A model generated the notes under the pieces. The model was not told the DNA's origin. It was given only the letters and a program-made list of their open reading frames with translations, and made no database searches. From positions 392,577 through 456,576 of the forward strand of contig NZ_FNRL01000002.1 of assembly GCF_900107795.1 (NCBI RefSeq): 64,000 nt of DNA, written 5' to 3'. Shown here in pieces: positions 52,626 through 62,504 of the stretch; position 1 is the first letter of the stretch; each line of letters starts with the position of its first letter. Source of the stretch: Chitinophaga terrae (ex Kim and Jung 2007) (GTDB taxonomy: Bacteria > Bacteroidota > Bacteroidia > Chitinophagales > Chitinophagaceae). A program made the position numbers and the translations under genes.

Positions 52626-53996
52626 TTATTTACTCATTTCCGCGAAGTACTGGTGGAAATAAGGGATGGTTTCAATACCCTTATAGTAGTTTTCCAATCC
52701 ATACTTTTCGTTAGGCGAATGCAGGTTATCGCTATCCAGGCCAAATCCCATAAGGATGGTCTTTAACCCCAGCTCTTTTTCGAAAAGGGCTACAATAGGA
52801 ATACTTCCGCCACCGCGCACCGGGATCGGGTCTTTGCCAAATGTAGCATTGATAGCTTTCTGCGCTGCTTTGAACGCTACCGCATCTGTTGGAGTAACGT
52901 AAGGACTGCCGCCATGATGCTTGGTTACTTTCACCTTTACGCTCTTAGGCGCAATCGCTTCAAAATGTTTGGCAAAGAGATCGGAGATTTCGTGCCAATC
53001 CTGGTCGGGAACCAGGCGCATAGAGATTTTCGCGTATGCTTTGGAAGGCAATACGGTTTTAGAACCTTCGCCGGTATAACCACCCCAGATACCGTTCACT
53101 TCCAGGGTTGGGCGTATGCCTGTTCTTTCTATCGTAGTATACCCTTTCTCTCCCCACAGTTCATCTACCCCCAGGTCTTTTTTATATTCTTCCTCATCAA
53201 ATGGGGCTGCATTGAGCGCTTTCCTGTCTTCGTCGCTCAGTGTTTGCACCTTGTCGTAGAAGCCAGGGATGGTAATATGATTGTTTTCGTCGTGCAGGGA
53301 AGCGATCATTTTTGCCAGGATAGTGGCGGGATTGGCAACTGCGCCGCCATATACGCCACTGTGCAGGTCGCGGTTCGGGCCTGTCACTTCTACTTCCATG
53401 TAGGAAAGACCGCGTAAACCGGTGTCGATAGACGGGTTTTCCAGGCTGATCATGGAAGTATCGGAGATCAGTACTACATCAGCTTTCAGTCTTTCTTTAT
53501 TGTCTTTCAGGAAGATGCCCAGGTTAGCGGAACCAACTTCTTCTTCCCCTTCTATCATGAATTTGATATTGCAAGGCAGGGTGTTGGTTTTATTCATTGT
53601 TTCAAAGGCTTTTACATGCATGTAAAACTGTCCTTTGTCGTCTGCGCTTCCGCGGGCGTATATGTTACCGTCTTTAATCACAGGTTCGAACGGGCCGCTA
53701 TGCCAGAGATCCAGCGGGTCGGCCGGCTGAACGTCGTAATGTCCGTATACCAGTACGGTAGGTAAAGAAGGGTCTATAATTTTTTCTCCGTATACAATCG
53801 GATGGCCGGCGGTTGCACATACTTCTACATTCTCCGCACCCGCTTCCTGCAGGCGCTGTTTTACAGCTTCCGCACATTTACGGGTATCTTCATTATACCG
53901 GGAATCTGCACTCACAGAAGGGATGCGCAATAATGCCAGTAATTCGTCCAGAAAACGGTCTTTGTTCTCTGCCTGGTAATCTTTCCAAACTTGCAT
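52626..53996 (-). CDS. M20-family dipeptidase (CNDP-like)
   Basis: The 456-residue protein has the M20 metal motifs LVYGHYDVQPADP, ARGSADDKGQFYMH, IEGEEEVGSANL and the dimerisation lid, with SPNEKYGLENYY at the end. It hydrolyses dipeptides such as carnosine-like or Xaa-Gly substrates with two zinc or manganese ions. No signal peptide, so cytoplasmic. The substrate is not set by sequence. Confidence 0.93.
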   Translation of the reverse strand: MQVWKDYQAENKDRFLDELLALLRIPSVSADSRYNEDTRKCAEAVKQRLQEAGAENVEVCATAGHPIVYGEKIIDPSLPTVLVYGHYDVQPADPLDLWHSGPFEPVIKDGNIYARGSADDKGQFYMHVKAFETMNKTNTLPCNIKFMIEGEEEVGSANLGIFLKDNKERLKADVVLISDTSMISLENPSIDTGLRGLSYMEVEVTGPNRDLHSGVYGGAVANPATILAKMIASLHDENNHITIPGFYDKVQTLSDEDRKALNAAPFDEEEYKKDLGVDELWGEKGYTTIERTGIRPTLEVNGIWGGYTGEGSKTVLPSKAYAKISMRLVPDQDWHEISDLFAKHFEAIAPKSVKVKVTKHHGGSPYVTPTDAVAFKAAQKAINATFGKDPIPVRGGGSIPIVALFEKELGLKTILMGFGLDSDNLHSPNEKYGLENYYKGIETIPYFHQYFAEMSK

Positions 53997-54110
53997 GATT
54001 CAGGAAATTAAGTTCACAATGGGGTGCAAGTTAACGGAAAATCAATATTTGGAAATTTTTCCGGTTGGGTAAATTTCGGTATAGGAGAGGAGCGACGGTA
54101 AAACGGCAGT

Positions 54111-54575
54111 TTATGAGATAAGTTTCTGCCTTACCAGGAATTCGAGTTTTTGGTTAACGTCCAGCAGCTTGGCTGTCAACTCCCTGTTCTCTTTACGTAA
54201 GGCATATACTTCATAGGCTTTATCGATGTTATGCTTCAACTCATCTTCATTCCAGGGTTTGGAAAAATACTTATAAACCTGTCCTTTGTTGATAGCATCT
54301 ACTACTGCATTGATGTCGGCATAGCCGGTCAGCAGCATGCGGATAGGTTCAGGGTACTTGTCCAGTATTGATTCGAAAAATTCGATGCCTGTCATTTTAG
54401 GCATCCGCTGGTCAGAGATGATGATATGAAACTCCTGTTCGGCAAGCAATTTCTCTGCTTCTTCAGCAGAAGTGGCGGTAACAACGCTGTACATTCTCCT
54501 AAAAGATGCTTTAAAAGCATTCAGGTTGTGTATTTCATCGTCTATATAAAGTATATGAATGTGTTGTGCACTCAT
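54111..54575 (-). CDS. Single-domain response regulator
   Basis: The 154-residue protein has a receiver domain: ILYIDDEIHNL acidic pair, the phospho-Asp in IIISDQRMPKMTG, LLTGYADI switch Thr and KPWNEDELK Lys. A short coiled coil (KENRELTAKLLDVNQKLEF) is the only other part, so there is no DNA-binding output. Receivers of this sort act through protein partners or phosphorelay. No kinase is next to it; the partial kinase at 1-1682 is too far to pair by position. A leftward -7 box TACCTTTG lies at 54714-54707 with an inverted repeat just downstream. Confidence 0.92.
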   Translation of the reverse strand: MSAQHIHILYIDDEIHNLNAFKASFRRMYSVVTATSAEEAEKLLAEQEFHIIISDQRMPKMTGIEFFESILDKYPEPIRMLLTGYADINAVVDAINKGQVYKYFSKPWNEDELKHNIDKAYEVYALRKENRELTAKLLDVNQKLEFLVRQKLIS

Positions 54576-54680
54576 TTAAGCAGACTTAATCCTATTATTG
54601 ATAATAAATGAGTTAGAAACAATGAAACTTTTTAATTGAGATGTTGCGTCCTTTTCTCTGCCCCATTCACCTTAAATTGA

Positions 54681-54714
54681 TTAAACCGTTTAGGGTTTAA
54701 CCGTTACAAAGGTA
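54681..54714 (-). promoter_or_regulatory. Promoter -7 box with adjacent inverted repeat, response regulator gene
   Basis: Minus strand TACCTTTG at 54714-54707, and an inverted repeat TTAAACC-GTTTAG-GGTTTAA at 54681-54700, about where transcription would start. No clear -33 box was found. A dimeric repressor could bind the repeat. The rest of the 54576-54962 gap shows nothing else. Confidence 0.45.
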
Positions 54715-54962
54715 CATATAAACATACTGTTTTATGATGAATATTTCAAGGATGACTGAACTTTTTTAAAAAAATGCCGTTTCCTTATCCATCGGGCGGT
54801 TTAGTGGACGAGTTTCCCTATTTTCGTATAGTTATGAAAATCGTGCGTTCACCGCTTTTTTTATAGCACTCACCGGGTAAATCAACTACTTCTGCCCGAA
54901 GTGGTCAAAACAGGAATGTGTTTTGCACAACGGACGGCACCTAAACTTAAATTTTAATTCAG

Positions 54963-55541
54963 ATGAAAACAGGTATTATTGTCATTGTCATTGCGGCAAT
55001 TCTAGTATTGTTTGGTTGCGGAAAGTACAATGGTCTTGTAAACAAGGACGAAGCAGTGAAAGAAAAGTGGGGAGTTGTACAAAGCAGCTATCAACGCCGT
55101 GCAGATCTTATCCCTAACCTGGTTGCTACCGTAAAGGGCGCCGCCAATTTTGAACAGGAAACCCTGGAAAAAGTAACCCAGGCCCGCGCCAGCGCTACGC
55201 AGATCAAGGTAGACCCCAGCGATCTGACCCCCGAAAAACTGCAACAGTTCCAACAGGCCCAGGGCCAGTTAGGAGCCGCATTGGGACGTTTACTGGCAGT
55301 TTCAGAAAATTATCCGGAACTGAAAGCTAATGCTAACTTCCAGAACCTCCAGGCCCAACTGGAAGGAACTGAAAACAGGATCAATGTTGCCAGGAACGAT
55401 TTTAACGCAGTGGTAAAAGATTATAACAGTGCCGTAAGAACGTTCCCTAATAATATTATTGCCGGTATCGGCGGGTTTAAACAAAAACCTTATTTCGAAG
55501 CCGATCAGGGCGCAGCAACTGCCCCGCAGGTAAAGTTCTGA
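54963..55541 (+). CDS. LemA-family lipoprotein
   Basis: The 192-residue protein has an N-terminal hydrophobic segment with a lipobox-like LVLFGCG (Cys19), then the LemA core KWGVVQSSYQRRADLIPNLVATVKGAANFEQETLEKVTQARASA and NDFNAVVKDYNSAVRTFPNN. LemA proteins are helical, membrane-bound and of unclear role. It heads a three-gene unit with two TPM-domain genes, a common pairing. Confidence 0.93.
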   Translation: MKTGIIVIVIAAILVLFGCGKYNGLVNKDEAVKEKWGVVQSSYQRRADLIPNLVATVKGAANFEQETLEKVTQARASATQIKVDPSDLTPEKLQQFQQAQGQLGAALGRLLAVSENYPELKANANFQNLQAQLEGTENRINVARNDFNAVVKDYNSAVRTFPNNIIAGIGGFKQKPYFEADQGAATAPQVKF

Positions 55542-55597
55542 TTAATTCATTGAGTAAGCCAGGAGAATTCAAACTCCTGGCTTCATAAACCTATAGC

Positions 55598-56056
55598 ATG
55601 CGCATTCCTTTTTTAAAACAAAAAGAAATTTTCTCCGAAACAGAAAAGAACAGATTGGTGCAGGCTATCCGGGTGGCAGAACGATTAACATCCGGAGAAA
55701 TCAGACTATTTGTCGAAAACCACTGTAAATACGTAAATCCCCTTGAACGCGCCCAGGAAGTTTTTAATTCCCTTGATATGGCTAAAACAAGGTTGCGCAA
55801 CGGGGTATTGGTATACGTGGCCATCAAAGATCACCAGTTCGCGATTTTAGGCGACCAGGGTATTCATGAGAAAGTAGGCAACGATTTCTGGGAAAAAGAA
55901 GCGGAGCTGCTCATCAGCCACTTTCAACGCGATCGGATCATCGAAGGAATTGAAGCCTGTATCGCGGAAATTGGCGCTTCTCTCCGAACCCATTTCCCAC
56001 ATGAAGCCGGAAACGATGCCAATGAACTGCCTGATGACATAGTTTTCGGCAAATAA
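55598..56056 (+). CDS. TPM-domain protein (soluble)
   Basis: The 152-residue protein has the TPM fold: FSETEKNRLVQAIRVAERLTSGEIRLFVENH, LRNGVLVYVAIKDHQFAILGDQGIHEKVGNDFW and the AELLISHFQ end. It lacks a signal peptide and tail, so it is a cytoplasmic or peripheral version. TPM domains (as in Psb32/YgcG) have acid-phosphatase-like or assembly roles. Middle gene of lemA-TPM-TPM. Confidence 0.9.
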   Translation: MRIPFLKQKEIFSETEKNRLVQAIRVAERLTSGEIRLFVENHCKYVNPLERAQEVFNSLDMAKTRLRNGVLVYVAIKDHQFAILGDQGIHEKVGNDFWEKEAELLISHFQRDRIIEGIEACIAEIGASLRTHFPHEAGNDANELPDDIVFGK

Positions 56057-56090
56057 GGGATTCTTTCTTAACGAATTAGTATTTTATACA

Positions 56091-56861
56091 ATGAGGATAT
56101 TACGCTGGTTATTACCGGGATTATTTGTATTGATAGGTCTGTTTGCCAATGCACAGAATATCCCTCCTCGCCCCAATCCTCCAACTTTAGTGAATGATTT
56201 TGCGAAGATCCTGCTAGGAAGTGAGGACGAAGCTTTGGAACGAAGATTGGTAGCGTATAACGACAGTACTTCCACGCAGATCGCTATCGTTACCCTTAAA
56301 TCAGTTGGCGATTACGATATCAGCCAGGTTGCATTAAAGATCCTGAGAGAATGGGGGATAGGAACGAAAGAAAAGAACAATGGCTTGCTGATTCTTGTTT
56401 CTGTTGAGGATAGAAAGATAAGGATTGAAACCGGGTATGGCATGGAAGGAGTGGTGCCGGATGCAGTAGCAAACGACATCATCAACAATTTTATCAAACC
56501 TGCCTTCAGGGAAGGCAATTATTATAAAGGACTGGACGACGCAGTTACCGCTATTGAAAAAGCGGCGGCAGGCGAATATAAAGGCAGTCCGAAAAAAGAC
56601 GACTCGGGGATTAGCATAGGTGGTATTTTTCTCCTCATTATGCTGATCATCATCGTAATAGCAATGATCAGTCGTGGAGGCGGTGGCGGTAACGGTACCA
56701 CCTACAACAGGCGTGGCGGATGGATCTGGCCTGTAATAGGCGGGATGAGCAGCGGTTGGGGTAGCGGAAGCAGCAGTGGAGGCGGCTGGTCTGGCGGTGG
56801 CGGCTTCGGCGGATTCGGAGGCGGTTCTGGTGGTGGAGGAGGCGCCAGCGGAAGTTGGTAA
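56091..56861 (+). CDS. TPM-domain membrane protein with glycine-rich tail (YgcG-like)
   Basis: The 256-residue protein has a signal peptide (about 1-22), a TPM domain (about 30-165: PTLVNDFAKILLGSEDEALERRLVAYNDSTSTQIAIVTLKSVGD, then IETGYGMEGVVPDAVANDII). A membrane helix (about 178-200) and a tail very rich in Gly and Ser ending GGGGGASGSW follow. The layout is that of YgcG/TPM proteins next to lemA. The tail may be flexible or self-interacting. Confidence 0.92.
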   Translation: MRILRWLLPGLFVLIGLFANAQNIPPRPNPPTLVNDFAKILLGSEDEALERRLVAYNDSTSTQIAIVTLKSVGDYDISQVALKILREWGIGTKEKNNGLLILVSVEDRKIRIETGYGMEGVVPDAVANDIINNFIKPAFREGNYYKGLDDAVTAIEKAAAGEYKGSPKKDDSGISIGGIFLLIMLIIIVIAMISRGGGGGNGTTYNRRGGWIWPVIGGMSSGWGSGSSSGGGWSGGGGFGGFGGGSGGGGGASGSW

Positions 56862-56880
56862 AAGAATAGAAAACTATTTT

Positions 56881-57801
56881 ATGAGATACCTACATGTGTT
56901 AAACGGAGATGCAGCCCTTACCTTGTTTCGGCAATGCGAGGTGCCCGGAGAAGTAGTAATATGCCGGGAAATGATGTGCGAAGGCAAGGTAAAAAATACC
57001 AACAACCTCCCAACCTTATTCGAAAGCAGGGCCAAACACCTGCAGTTTCATTACGGGATCGATAAACAAACTTATTATAGCAATGTAGTCACTGAGCTGG
57101 AGAAGATGGTATCCTTCGCCAGCTCTTCAGACGAAATCGTACTTTGGTTCGAATATGACCTTTTCTCCCAGGTAAACCTCCTCTTCATACTTCATTTTAT
57201 AGCCAACAGTAAAATAGATAAACAAATCCCTATCAGTATTGTAGACCTCCCTCATCACCCAGGCTCAGAAGACATACCGAAAGCTTTTGAAAAACGAACC
57301 CGGTTGCAAACCGACGATCTCTCACTGGCCGCAGATATCTGGGACGCCTGGTGCATGGATACCCCATTGCTGCTGGAAACCATCAGCAAAATGCCCACCG
57401 GCAACCTGAAACATATACCATCAGCCATTACCGCCCACTTAAAACGTTTCCCGGATGTAGTAACCGGTCTGAGCGTCATTGAACAATACTTCCTGCTGCA
57501 ACTGGCGCTTGGCAGCTACCGCTGGTATGTACTTTATATGTTCTTCTGGCGAGACCTGGAAATATACGGCTTCAGTAACTTCCAGTTAGACGTACTTGTG
57601 CATCGCATGGAAGATGCGGGCGTGATAGACGAACGCGAACAATTGCTCATGATCACCAGCCTGGGTAGAGAGATACTGGAAGAACAGGAAAATTATCTCG
57701 ACTATGTATCGTTGGAACATCGTTGGCTGGGAGGGGTCAGGCTTGCCACAACCCCCTGGCGCTGGGATCAATCCCTTAACCGCCTTGTAGAAATTGATTA
57801 A
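56881..57801 (+). CDS. DUF1835-domain protein
   Basis: The 306-residue protein starts MRYLHVLNGDAALTLFRQ, with GEVVICREMMCEGKV and IVLWFEYDLFSQVNLLF, the DUF1835 pattern, and an alpha/beta core then a helical part. Function is unknown. The frame is open to 56776 inside the TPM gene; ATG 56881 lies 19 bp past the TPM stop and is the natural start. A strong terminator follows at 57800. Confidence 0.85.
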   Translation: MRYLHVLNGDAALTLFRQCEVPGEVVICREMMCEGKVKNTNNLPTLFESRAKHLQFHYGIDKQTYYSNVVTELEKMVSFASSSDEIVLWFEYDLFSQVNLLFILHFIANSKIDKQIPISIVDLPHHPGSEDIPKAFEKRTRLQTDDLSLAADIWDAWCMDTPLLLETISKMPTGNLKHIPSAITAHLKRFPDVVTGLSVIEQYFLLQLALGSYRWYVLYMFFWRDLEIYGFSNFQLDVLVHRMEDAGVIDEREQLLMITSLGREILEEQENYLDYVSLEHRWLGGVRLATTPWRWDQSLNRLVEID

Positions 57802-57832
57802 AAAAGCGGGGCGCTGTGCCCCGCTTTCTTCG
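57800..57832. terminator. Bidirectional terminator
   Basis: AAAAAAGCGGGGC and GCCCCGCTTTCTT around GCTGT, between convergent genes. Confidence 0.9.
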
Positions 57833-57834
57833 TA

Positions 57835-60384
57835 TTAGTCTTTAGAAGAACTTTTCACTTCTTCAGATGCCTTTTTAAAATATTCTGCCTGCTTTTCCAG
57901 TGCAGCTCTATTGTCGCCACTCACGGCGGTTGCTTCATCTGCTTTTTTCCTGCTTATTTCCTGCATCCAGTTGCTGATGTAGTTGTTAACCTGCGGGTTG
58001 TTAAACTGCACACACATGGCTTTTACCTGCTCAATTCCTTTGATCACCGCGTCGGTATTGTTGATCTTGGAAAGGAAGCCCAGGTAATCAAACGCCGCAT
58101 TCAGTTTATCCTGCCCGCTTGTTTCGTCGAACTTATTTGCCACAAAAGCTACATCATCCGGGTTGCCTTTCCTGGCGTAAACGCCTGTAATGGCATTTAC
58201 CAGCTTGCCTTTCGAATCGTTCTGCAATTGTTTGGCCAGCGTATAGGCTTTATCGATATCCAGGGCGGCTAATCCTTCCAGTCCCGCCGCTTCCACGGCA
58301 TAGGATGGATCTTTGATGGCCGCTTCAAACAGGGATGCATACTGTGCGTTCTTCAGGGCGCCGAGGGCATCCAGGGCAGCTGCACGAACGAGAGAGCTGG
58401 GGTCCTGTTTTGCCAGTTCCTGGATGATGGGTAGGGTGGCGCTTTTTACTGTTTCATTTTCAAAATTCAGTTTTGAAATAGTGTAAGAACGCAGCCCGTG
58501 GTATTTATCTTTCAGTGCAGCCTGAAGTAATTTCAGCGCTTCAGGGTTAGTAGCCTGTGCATCTGCAGCTTCTTCAATGGCAATGCGGCGGTTCAGGTAG
58601 CCGGGCGCATGATGGTATTGGAAAGCATAGGTGCTGAAGGCGCGGTGGTCGTCAGTTTTCGATAGGATCACTTTCTCTGCATCCACATTTACCAGGTCAG
58701 GTTTGGTGTTGTAGGCGAAAGTGAATGAATCTACCCGGTTGGCAACCGTTACGTTGTGTCTTGTTACTTTGCTGCCTTCATAAACGTCTATAGCCATCGG
58801 GATTTGCCAGGTCTTGTTCTCACGCTGGATCTGCTGGATGATCACCGTTACTTTCTTTGCAGCATCGTTATAGTTATAGCTTATATCGAATTGCGGGAAG
58901 CTCTTTCCGAAATACCATTGGTTAAAGAACCAGTTCATATCCCTGCCGGTTACTTCTTCAAAGGCCAGGCGCAGTTGATGAGCTTCGGTAGCTTTAAAGG
59001 CATTGGTACGCAGGTAAAGGTTCAGTGACCTGAAGAAGGCGCTGTCGCCTACCGCATTTCTCAGCATATGCAGGATCCTGCCGCCTTTCTGGTAGGTAAC
59101 CTGGTCGAACATGTCTTCTTTATCGTGGTAATGGAATCTCACCAGGTCTTTATCCCCGCTGTATTGCACCATAGACATATAAGACTGGGCCGCTTCCAGC
59201 GCATGTTCGTCGGCAGCGTCCTTCCCGTATTTATGTTCCAGCCAGAGGTATTCACTGTAATCAGCAAACGATTCGTTCACCGTGAGGTTGCTCCATGATT
59301 CGGCAGTGGCTAGGTCGCCAAACCAGTGGTGGAACAGCTCATGGGCCACTACGCATTCGTTGGAATTATTATTATCCAGCAGTTCGCGATCTGTCTTTTG
59401 CAGGAACTCCCCGTGCAGGGTTGCAGTGGTGTTTTCCATAGCCCCGGAAACATAATCCCTGGCCGTGATCTGCGAGTATTTTACCCATGGGTAATCGTAG
59501 CCCAGGATCTTTGAGTAGAAGGTGAGCATTTCAGGAGTGTTCCCGAAAATGTTCCTGGCATATTTTTCATATGGTTTCTCTACATAATAACTTACTTCTT
59601 TCCCTTTCCAGGAATCTTTTACAATAGCATATTCTCCTACCGCCATCATAAACAGGTAAGGAGAATGAGGCAGGTCCATTTTCCAGGTATCAGTACGGGT
59701 ACCGTCAGCATTATTTTTCTGGCTTACCAGTTTACCGTTGGAAAGGGTTACATATTTCTTTTCAACGGTCATGCTGATCTCCTGGGTCGTTTTCTGGTTG
59801 GTTTTATCGATCGTCGGGAACCATACAGAGGAACTTTCTGTTTCTCCCTGTGTCCAGATCTGGGTAGGTTTATTTGGCTCTTTCCCATCAGGGTTGATAA
59901 AATATAACCCTTTGGCGTTCGTGATCGCGGCGCTGCCTTTTACTTTAAGTTCGTCAGGTTTGGCTGTATAACTGATATATACAGTATAAGATTCTGTTGC
60001 CTGGTAAGTTTTATTCAGCTGGATATGCAGCTGCATACCATCATAGGTATATTTTAAAGGAGTGTTGGCTGCTCCTTTTGCCAACGCTACTTCTTTAATA
60101 TCCATGCCTTTGGCATCGAGGGTTAAACTATCGGTAGGGTAGAAGTGAGGTTTTAAGGTAACCCATGCTTTGCCGTACAGGTATCTTTTGGCATAATCGA
60201 AGCGTACATCCAGTTTTGTATGTACCAGGTCGTTGATCTTGGTGGCAGAGGCTCTGTAAATTTTCAGGGCGGGGTCGTCCTGGGTTGCTTTCTCGGATTG
60301 GGCAAACAGGGGGGTATTCAAACCCGCCAGCGCCATTCCTCCTATCAGCATCCCCATTAAGGATTGCTTCAGTTGTTGATTCAT
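57835..60384 (-). CDS. M1-family aminopeptidase with HEAT-like C-terminus
   Basis: The 849-residue protein has a signal peptide (about 1-28), the M1 beta-saddle, VSGAMENTTATLH (GAMEN), the zinc site VVAHELFHHWFGDLATAESWSNLTVNESFADYSEYLW (HEXXH and second Glu), and a long helical C-terminus with repeats of HEAT type. It cuts N-terminal residues from peptides in the periplasm or outside. The start is taken at 60384 (MNQQLKQSLMG); a longer frame to 60405 lacks a signal-like start. Confidence 0.94.
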   Translation of the reverse strand: MNQQLKQSLMGMLIGGMALAGLNTPLFAQSEKATQDDPALKIYRASATKINDLVHTKLDVRFDYAKRYLYGKAWVTLKPHFYPTDSLTLDAKGMDIKEVALAKGAANTPLKYTYDGMQLHIQLNKTYQATESYTVYISYTAKPDELKVKGSAAITNAKGLYFINPDGKEPNKPTQIWTQGETESSSVWFPTIDKTNQKTTQEISMTVEKKYVTLSNGKLVSQKNNADGTRTDTWKMDLPHSPYLFMMAVGEYAIVKDSWKGKEVSYYVEKPYEKYARNIFGNTPEMLTFYSKILGYDYPWVKYSQITARDYVSGAMENTTATLHGEFLQKTDRELLDNNNSNECVVAHELFHHWFGDLATAESWSNLTVNESFADYSEYLWLEHKYGKDAADEHALEAAQSYMSMVQYSGDKDLVRFHYHDKEDMFDQVTYQKGGRILHMLRNAVGDSAFFRSLNLYLRTNAFKATEAHQLRLAFEEVTGRDMNWFFNQWYFGKSFPQFDISYNYNDAAKKVTVIIQQIQRENKTWQIPMAIDVYEGSKVTRHNVTVANRVDSFTFAYNTKPDLVNVDAEKVILSKTDDHRAFSTYAFQYHHAPGYLNRRIAIEEAADAQATNPEALKLLQAALKDKYHGLRSYTISKLNFENETVKSATLPIIQELAKQDPSSLVRAAALDALGALKNAQYASLFEAAIKDPSYAVEAAGLEGLAALDIDKAYTLAKQLQNDSKGKLVNAITGVYARKGNPDDVAFVANKFDETSGQDKLNAAFDYLGFLSKINNTDAVIKGIEQVKAMCVQFNNPQVNNYISNWMQEISRKKADEATAVSGDNRAALEKQAEYFKKASEEVKSSSKD

Positions 60385-60517
60385 GTAAAAGATTGTTTTA
60401 AACAAAAGTATCGGCTTGCGATTTTTTCAAAGGCCCAAATTTAAACAAATGGGCTAAAAACGAGCTAAGTGGTTAAAAATGCTATTTTTGTTGTCCACAG
60501 GGTCTAAAATTAACACA

Positions 60518-61015
60518 ATGATCAAAGCGACAGTCAATGGCAAATCTGCATTTGCTATCAATCATGATAAAAAAGTAACCTGTAACGACCGGGAAGTGAA
60601 TTGGTCTGCCGTGCAGCTTCCGTCTGGCGATTATAGCGTCATAATGGATGGCTATAGTTACCAGGCTCAGGTTTTAAAGGTAGATAGAGAAAGCAAAACT
60701 GTCGTATTGCAGATTAACCAGCAACTGTTCGAGGTAGCGCTGGAAGAACCGATAGACCAGCTATTGGCTTCTATGGGCATTAAAGACGCTATGGCCAGGA
60801 AGGTGAATGATATCAAAGCACCGATGCCGGGATTGGTTTTAAAAGTTTTGGTGACACCGGGGCAGGCTATCAAAAAAGGAGACCCGGTATTGATACTGGA
60901 AGCAATGAAGATGGAAAATGTATTCAAAGCCACTTCAGATGCAACCGTGAAGGAAATTAAGGTTGCGGAACGTACGGCAGTGGAGAAAGGAGAAGTGTTG
61001 ATAGTGCTGGAATAA
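60518..61015 (+). CDS. Biotinyl/lipoyl-domain carrier protein
   Basis: The 165-residue protein ends with a biotinyl domain: KAPMPGLVLKVLVTPGQAIKKGDPVLILEAMKMENVFKA, the Lys in EAMKMEN being the biotin site. The N-terminal half is a small beta domain. It is a carrier of a biotin carboxylase complex (acyl-CoA carboxylase or decarboxylase type), but no carboxylase gene adjoins. The frame is open from 60479; ATG 60518 is the family-like start. A -7 box TATTTTTG lies at 60483-60490. Confidence 0.9.
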   Translation: MIKATVNGKSAFAINHDKKVTCNDREVNWSAVQLPSGDYSVIMDGYSYQAQVLKVDRESKTVVLQINQQLFEVALEEPIDQLLASMGIKDAMARKVNDIKAPMPGLVLKVLVTPGQAIKKGDPVLILEAMKMENVFKATSDATVKEIKVAERTAVEKGEVLIVLE

Positions 61016-61046
61016 TATTTGCAAAGGATTATTTTCAATTCATAAT

Positions 61047-62480
61047 ATGCGTTTTAAAACATTACTATTCCTTTGTATATGCTTGATCTTGGGCCGCTCT
61101 TTATCGGCGCAACGTCAACAACATTATTATATATATATTCAAAGTGAGAAGGGCCAGCCGTTTTATGTAAAGCACAATGGTAAAGTGCTTAGTTCCACCG
61201 AGCGTGGGTATATCATTCTTCCCGAATTAGAGAACGGAACTACCAATATTACAGTGGGTTTTCCTAAAGAAGAGGCCCATGAAGCACAGTTCAACCTGCG
61301 GGTCGCGAAAAATGACCAGGGTTATTTGCTGAAACGTTCAGGAAGCTCAAGTTACGCATTATATAATTTACAAACATTTAAGGAGCTCAAACCGGATGGC
61401 GGATCAGTTGCTGCGGCTACCGAGCCGGAAACAGCTACAGAACCTGCTGTTGCAGCTGCAACGAACGTTGATACTGCGACGGAAAAAGGTGAAATGATGA
61501 ATAACCTGCAGAAAGACCTGGAAACGGCTTTCGCAGATAAAGCCATCGTAACAGGCCCCAAGAAACCGGCTCCTAAACCATCATCCGGTAACTCTTTTGC
61601 CTCGGCGCTGGATAAAGTAGTGGTTACTTCAGATGATCGCAATATAGAGGAAGTGCCTGTTGCTGCAGCTACCGAGCCTGCAAAAACAGAGGAGAAAGCG
61701 GAGAGCGGGAAAAAGGCCCGGGCGCCGTTGACAGATGAAGAGAAGGATATCCTTAGATCGGTGCTGGCGGAAGAAAGCAAAGCCGCTGCAGTTTCGGCGG
61801 CGGAAGACGCGGTAGTGACACCGGTTGTGGAAGAGGAGCGGCCAAAAAGGAACAAGAAGCATAAGACAAAGTCCGACGAGCCTGATTTTATTGAATTCCA
61901 GAACGATAAACCTGCAGAAGCGCCTAAGGAAACACCAGTAGTAACTACACCGGTTGCAGATACAGATCCTGTAGAAGAAACTACCACTAAGGCTTCTAGG
62001 AAAAAGAAACGTAAGTTATTTGATGATACCGAGCATCCTGCCAATATCATAACAGATCCGAGCGGTTATGGCGTGTCGGCAGCCGCGCCGGAAGAACAGT
62101 CATCTTCCAAAAAGAAAAAGAAGAAAACAGAGGAAGTTGCGGCTACAGAGGAGGAAAAGAAACCCGCTGTCCGGCTGGTGAATTCAGATTGTGTGAATAT
62201 TATGGATGATGCTACTTTCCGTAAGTTGCTTCGCAAATTTGTTGCCGCCCGTACCGATAACAGCATGATAGACGTTTTCAGGAAGCAATCCCGGAACTAT
62301 TGCCTGGAAACAGCACAGGTGAAAACCCTGGGCCAGTTGCTGACAGCAGATGACACCCGTTACCAGTTGCTGGAATACGGTTATTCCAAAGTGTATGATT
62401 CTGAAAAGTATGCAGCACTGGAATCGTTGCTGATAGATGATTATTATAAGAAACGTTTCAAGGCAATGATCCGCCGATAG
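61047..62480 (+). CDS. DUF4476 protein with low-complexity middle
   Basis: The 477-residue protein has a signal peptide (about 1-21). A beta domain follows (QRQQHYYIYIQSEKGQPFYVKHNGKVLSSTERGYIILPEL). A long disordered middle (about 125-380) is rich in Ala, Glu, Lys and Thr. The C-terminal DUF4476 domain has DDATFRKLLRKFVAARTDNSMIDVFRKQSRNYCLETAQVKTLGQLL. Function is unknown; it is probably periplasmic or in the outer membrane. It lies 31 bp after the carrier gene and 24 bp before truA, so one transcript is possible. Confidence 0.88.
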   Translation: MRFKTLLFLCICLILGRSLSAQRQQHYYIYIQSEKGQPFYVKHNGKVLSSTERGYIILPELENGTTNITVGFPKEEAHEAQFNLRVAKNDQGYLLKRSGSSSYALYNLQTFKELKPDGGSVAAATEPETATEPAVAAATNVDTATEKGEMMNNLQKDLETAFADKAIVTGPKKPAPKPSSGNSFASALDKVVVTSDDRNIEEVPVAAATEPAKTEEKAESGKKARAPLTDEEKDILRSVLAEESKAAAVSAAEDAVVTPVVEEERPKRNKKHKTKSDEPDFIEFQNDKPAEAPKETPVVTTPVADTDPVEETTTKASRKKKRKLFDDTEHPANIITDPSGYGVSAAAPEEQSSSKKKKKKTEEVAATEEEKKPAVRLVNSDCVNIMDDATFRKLLRKFVAARTDNSMIDVFRKQSRNYCLETAQVKTLGQLLTADDTRYQLLEYGYSKVYDSEKYAALESLLIDDYYKKRFKAMIRR

Positions 62481-62504
62481 GATAATTCTGTATTTTCGCC
62501 GCCT

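Noticed and set aside
61352..62050. Long minus-strand ORF (232 codons) opposite the DUF4476 gene
   Set aside because: It is the Ser/Ala-rich shadow of the low-complexity coding middle of the plus-strand gene.
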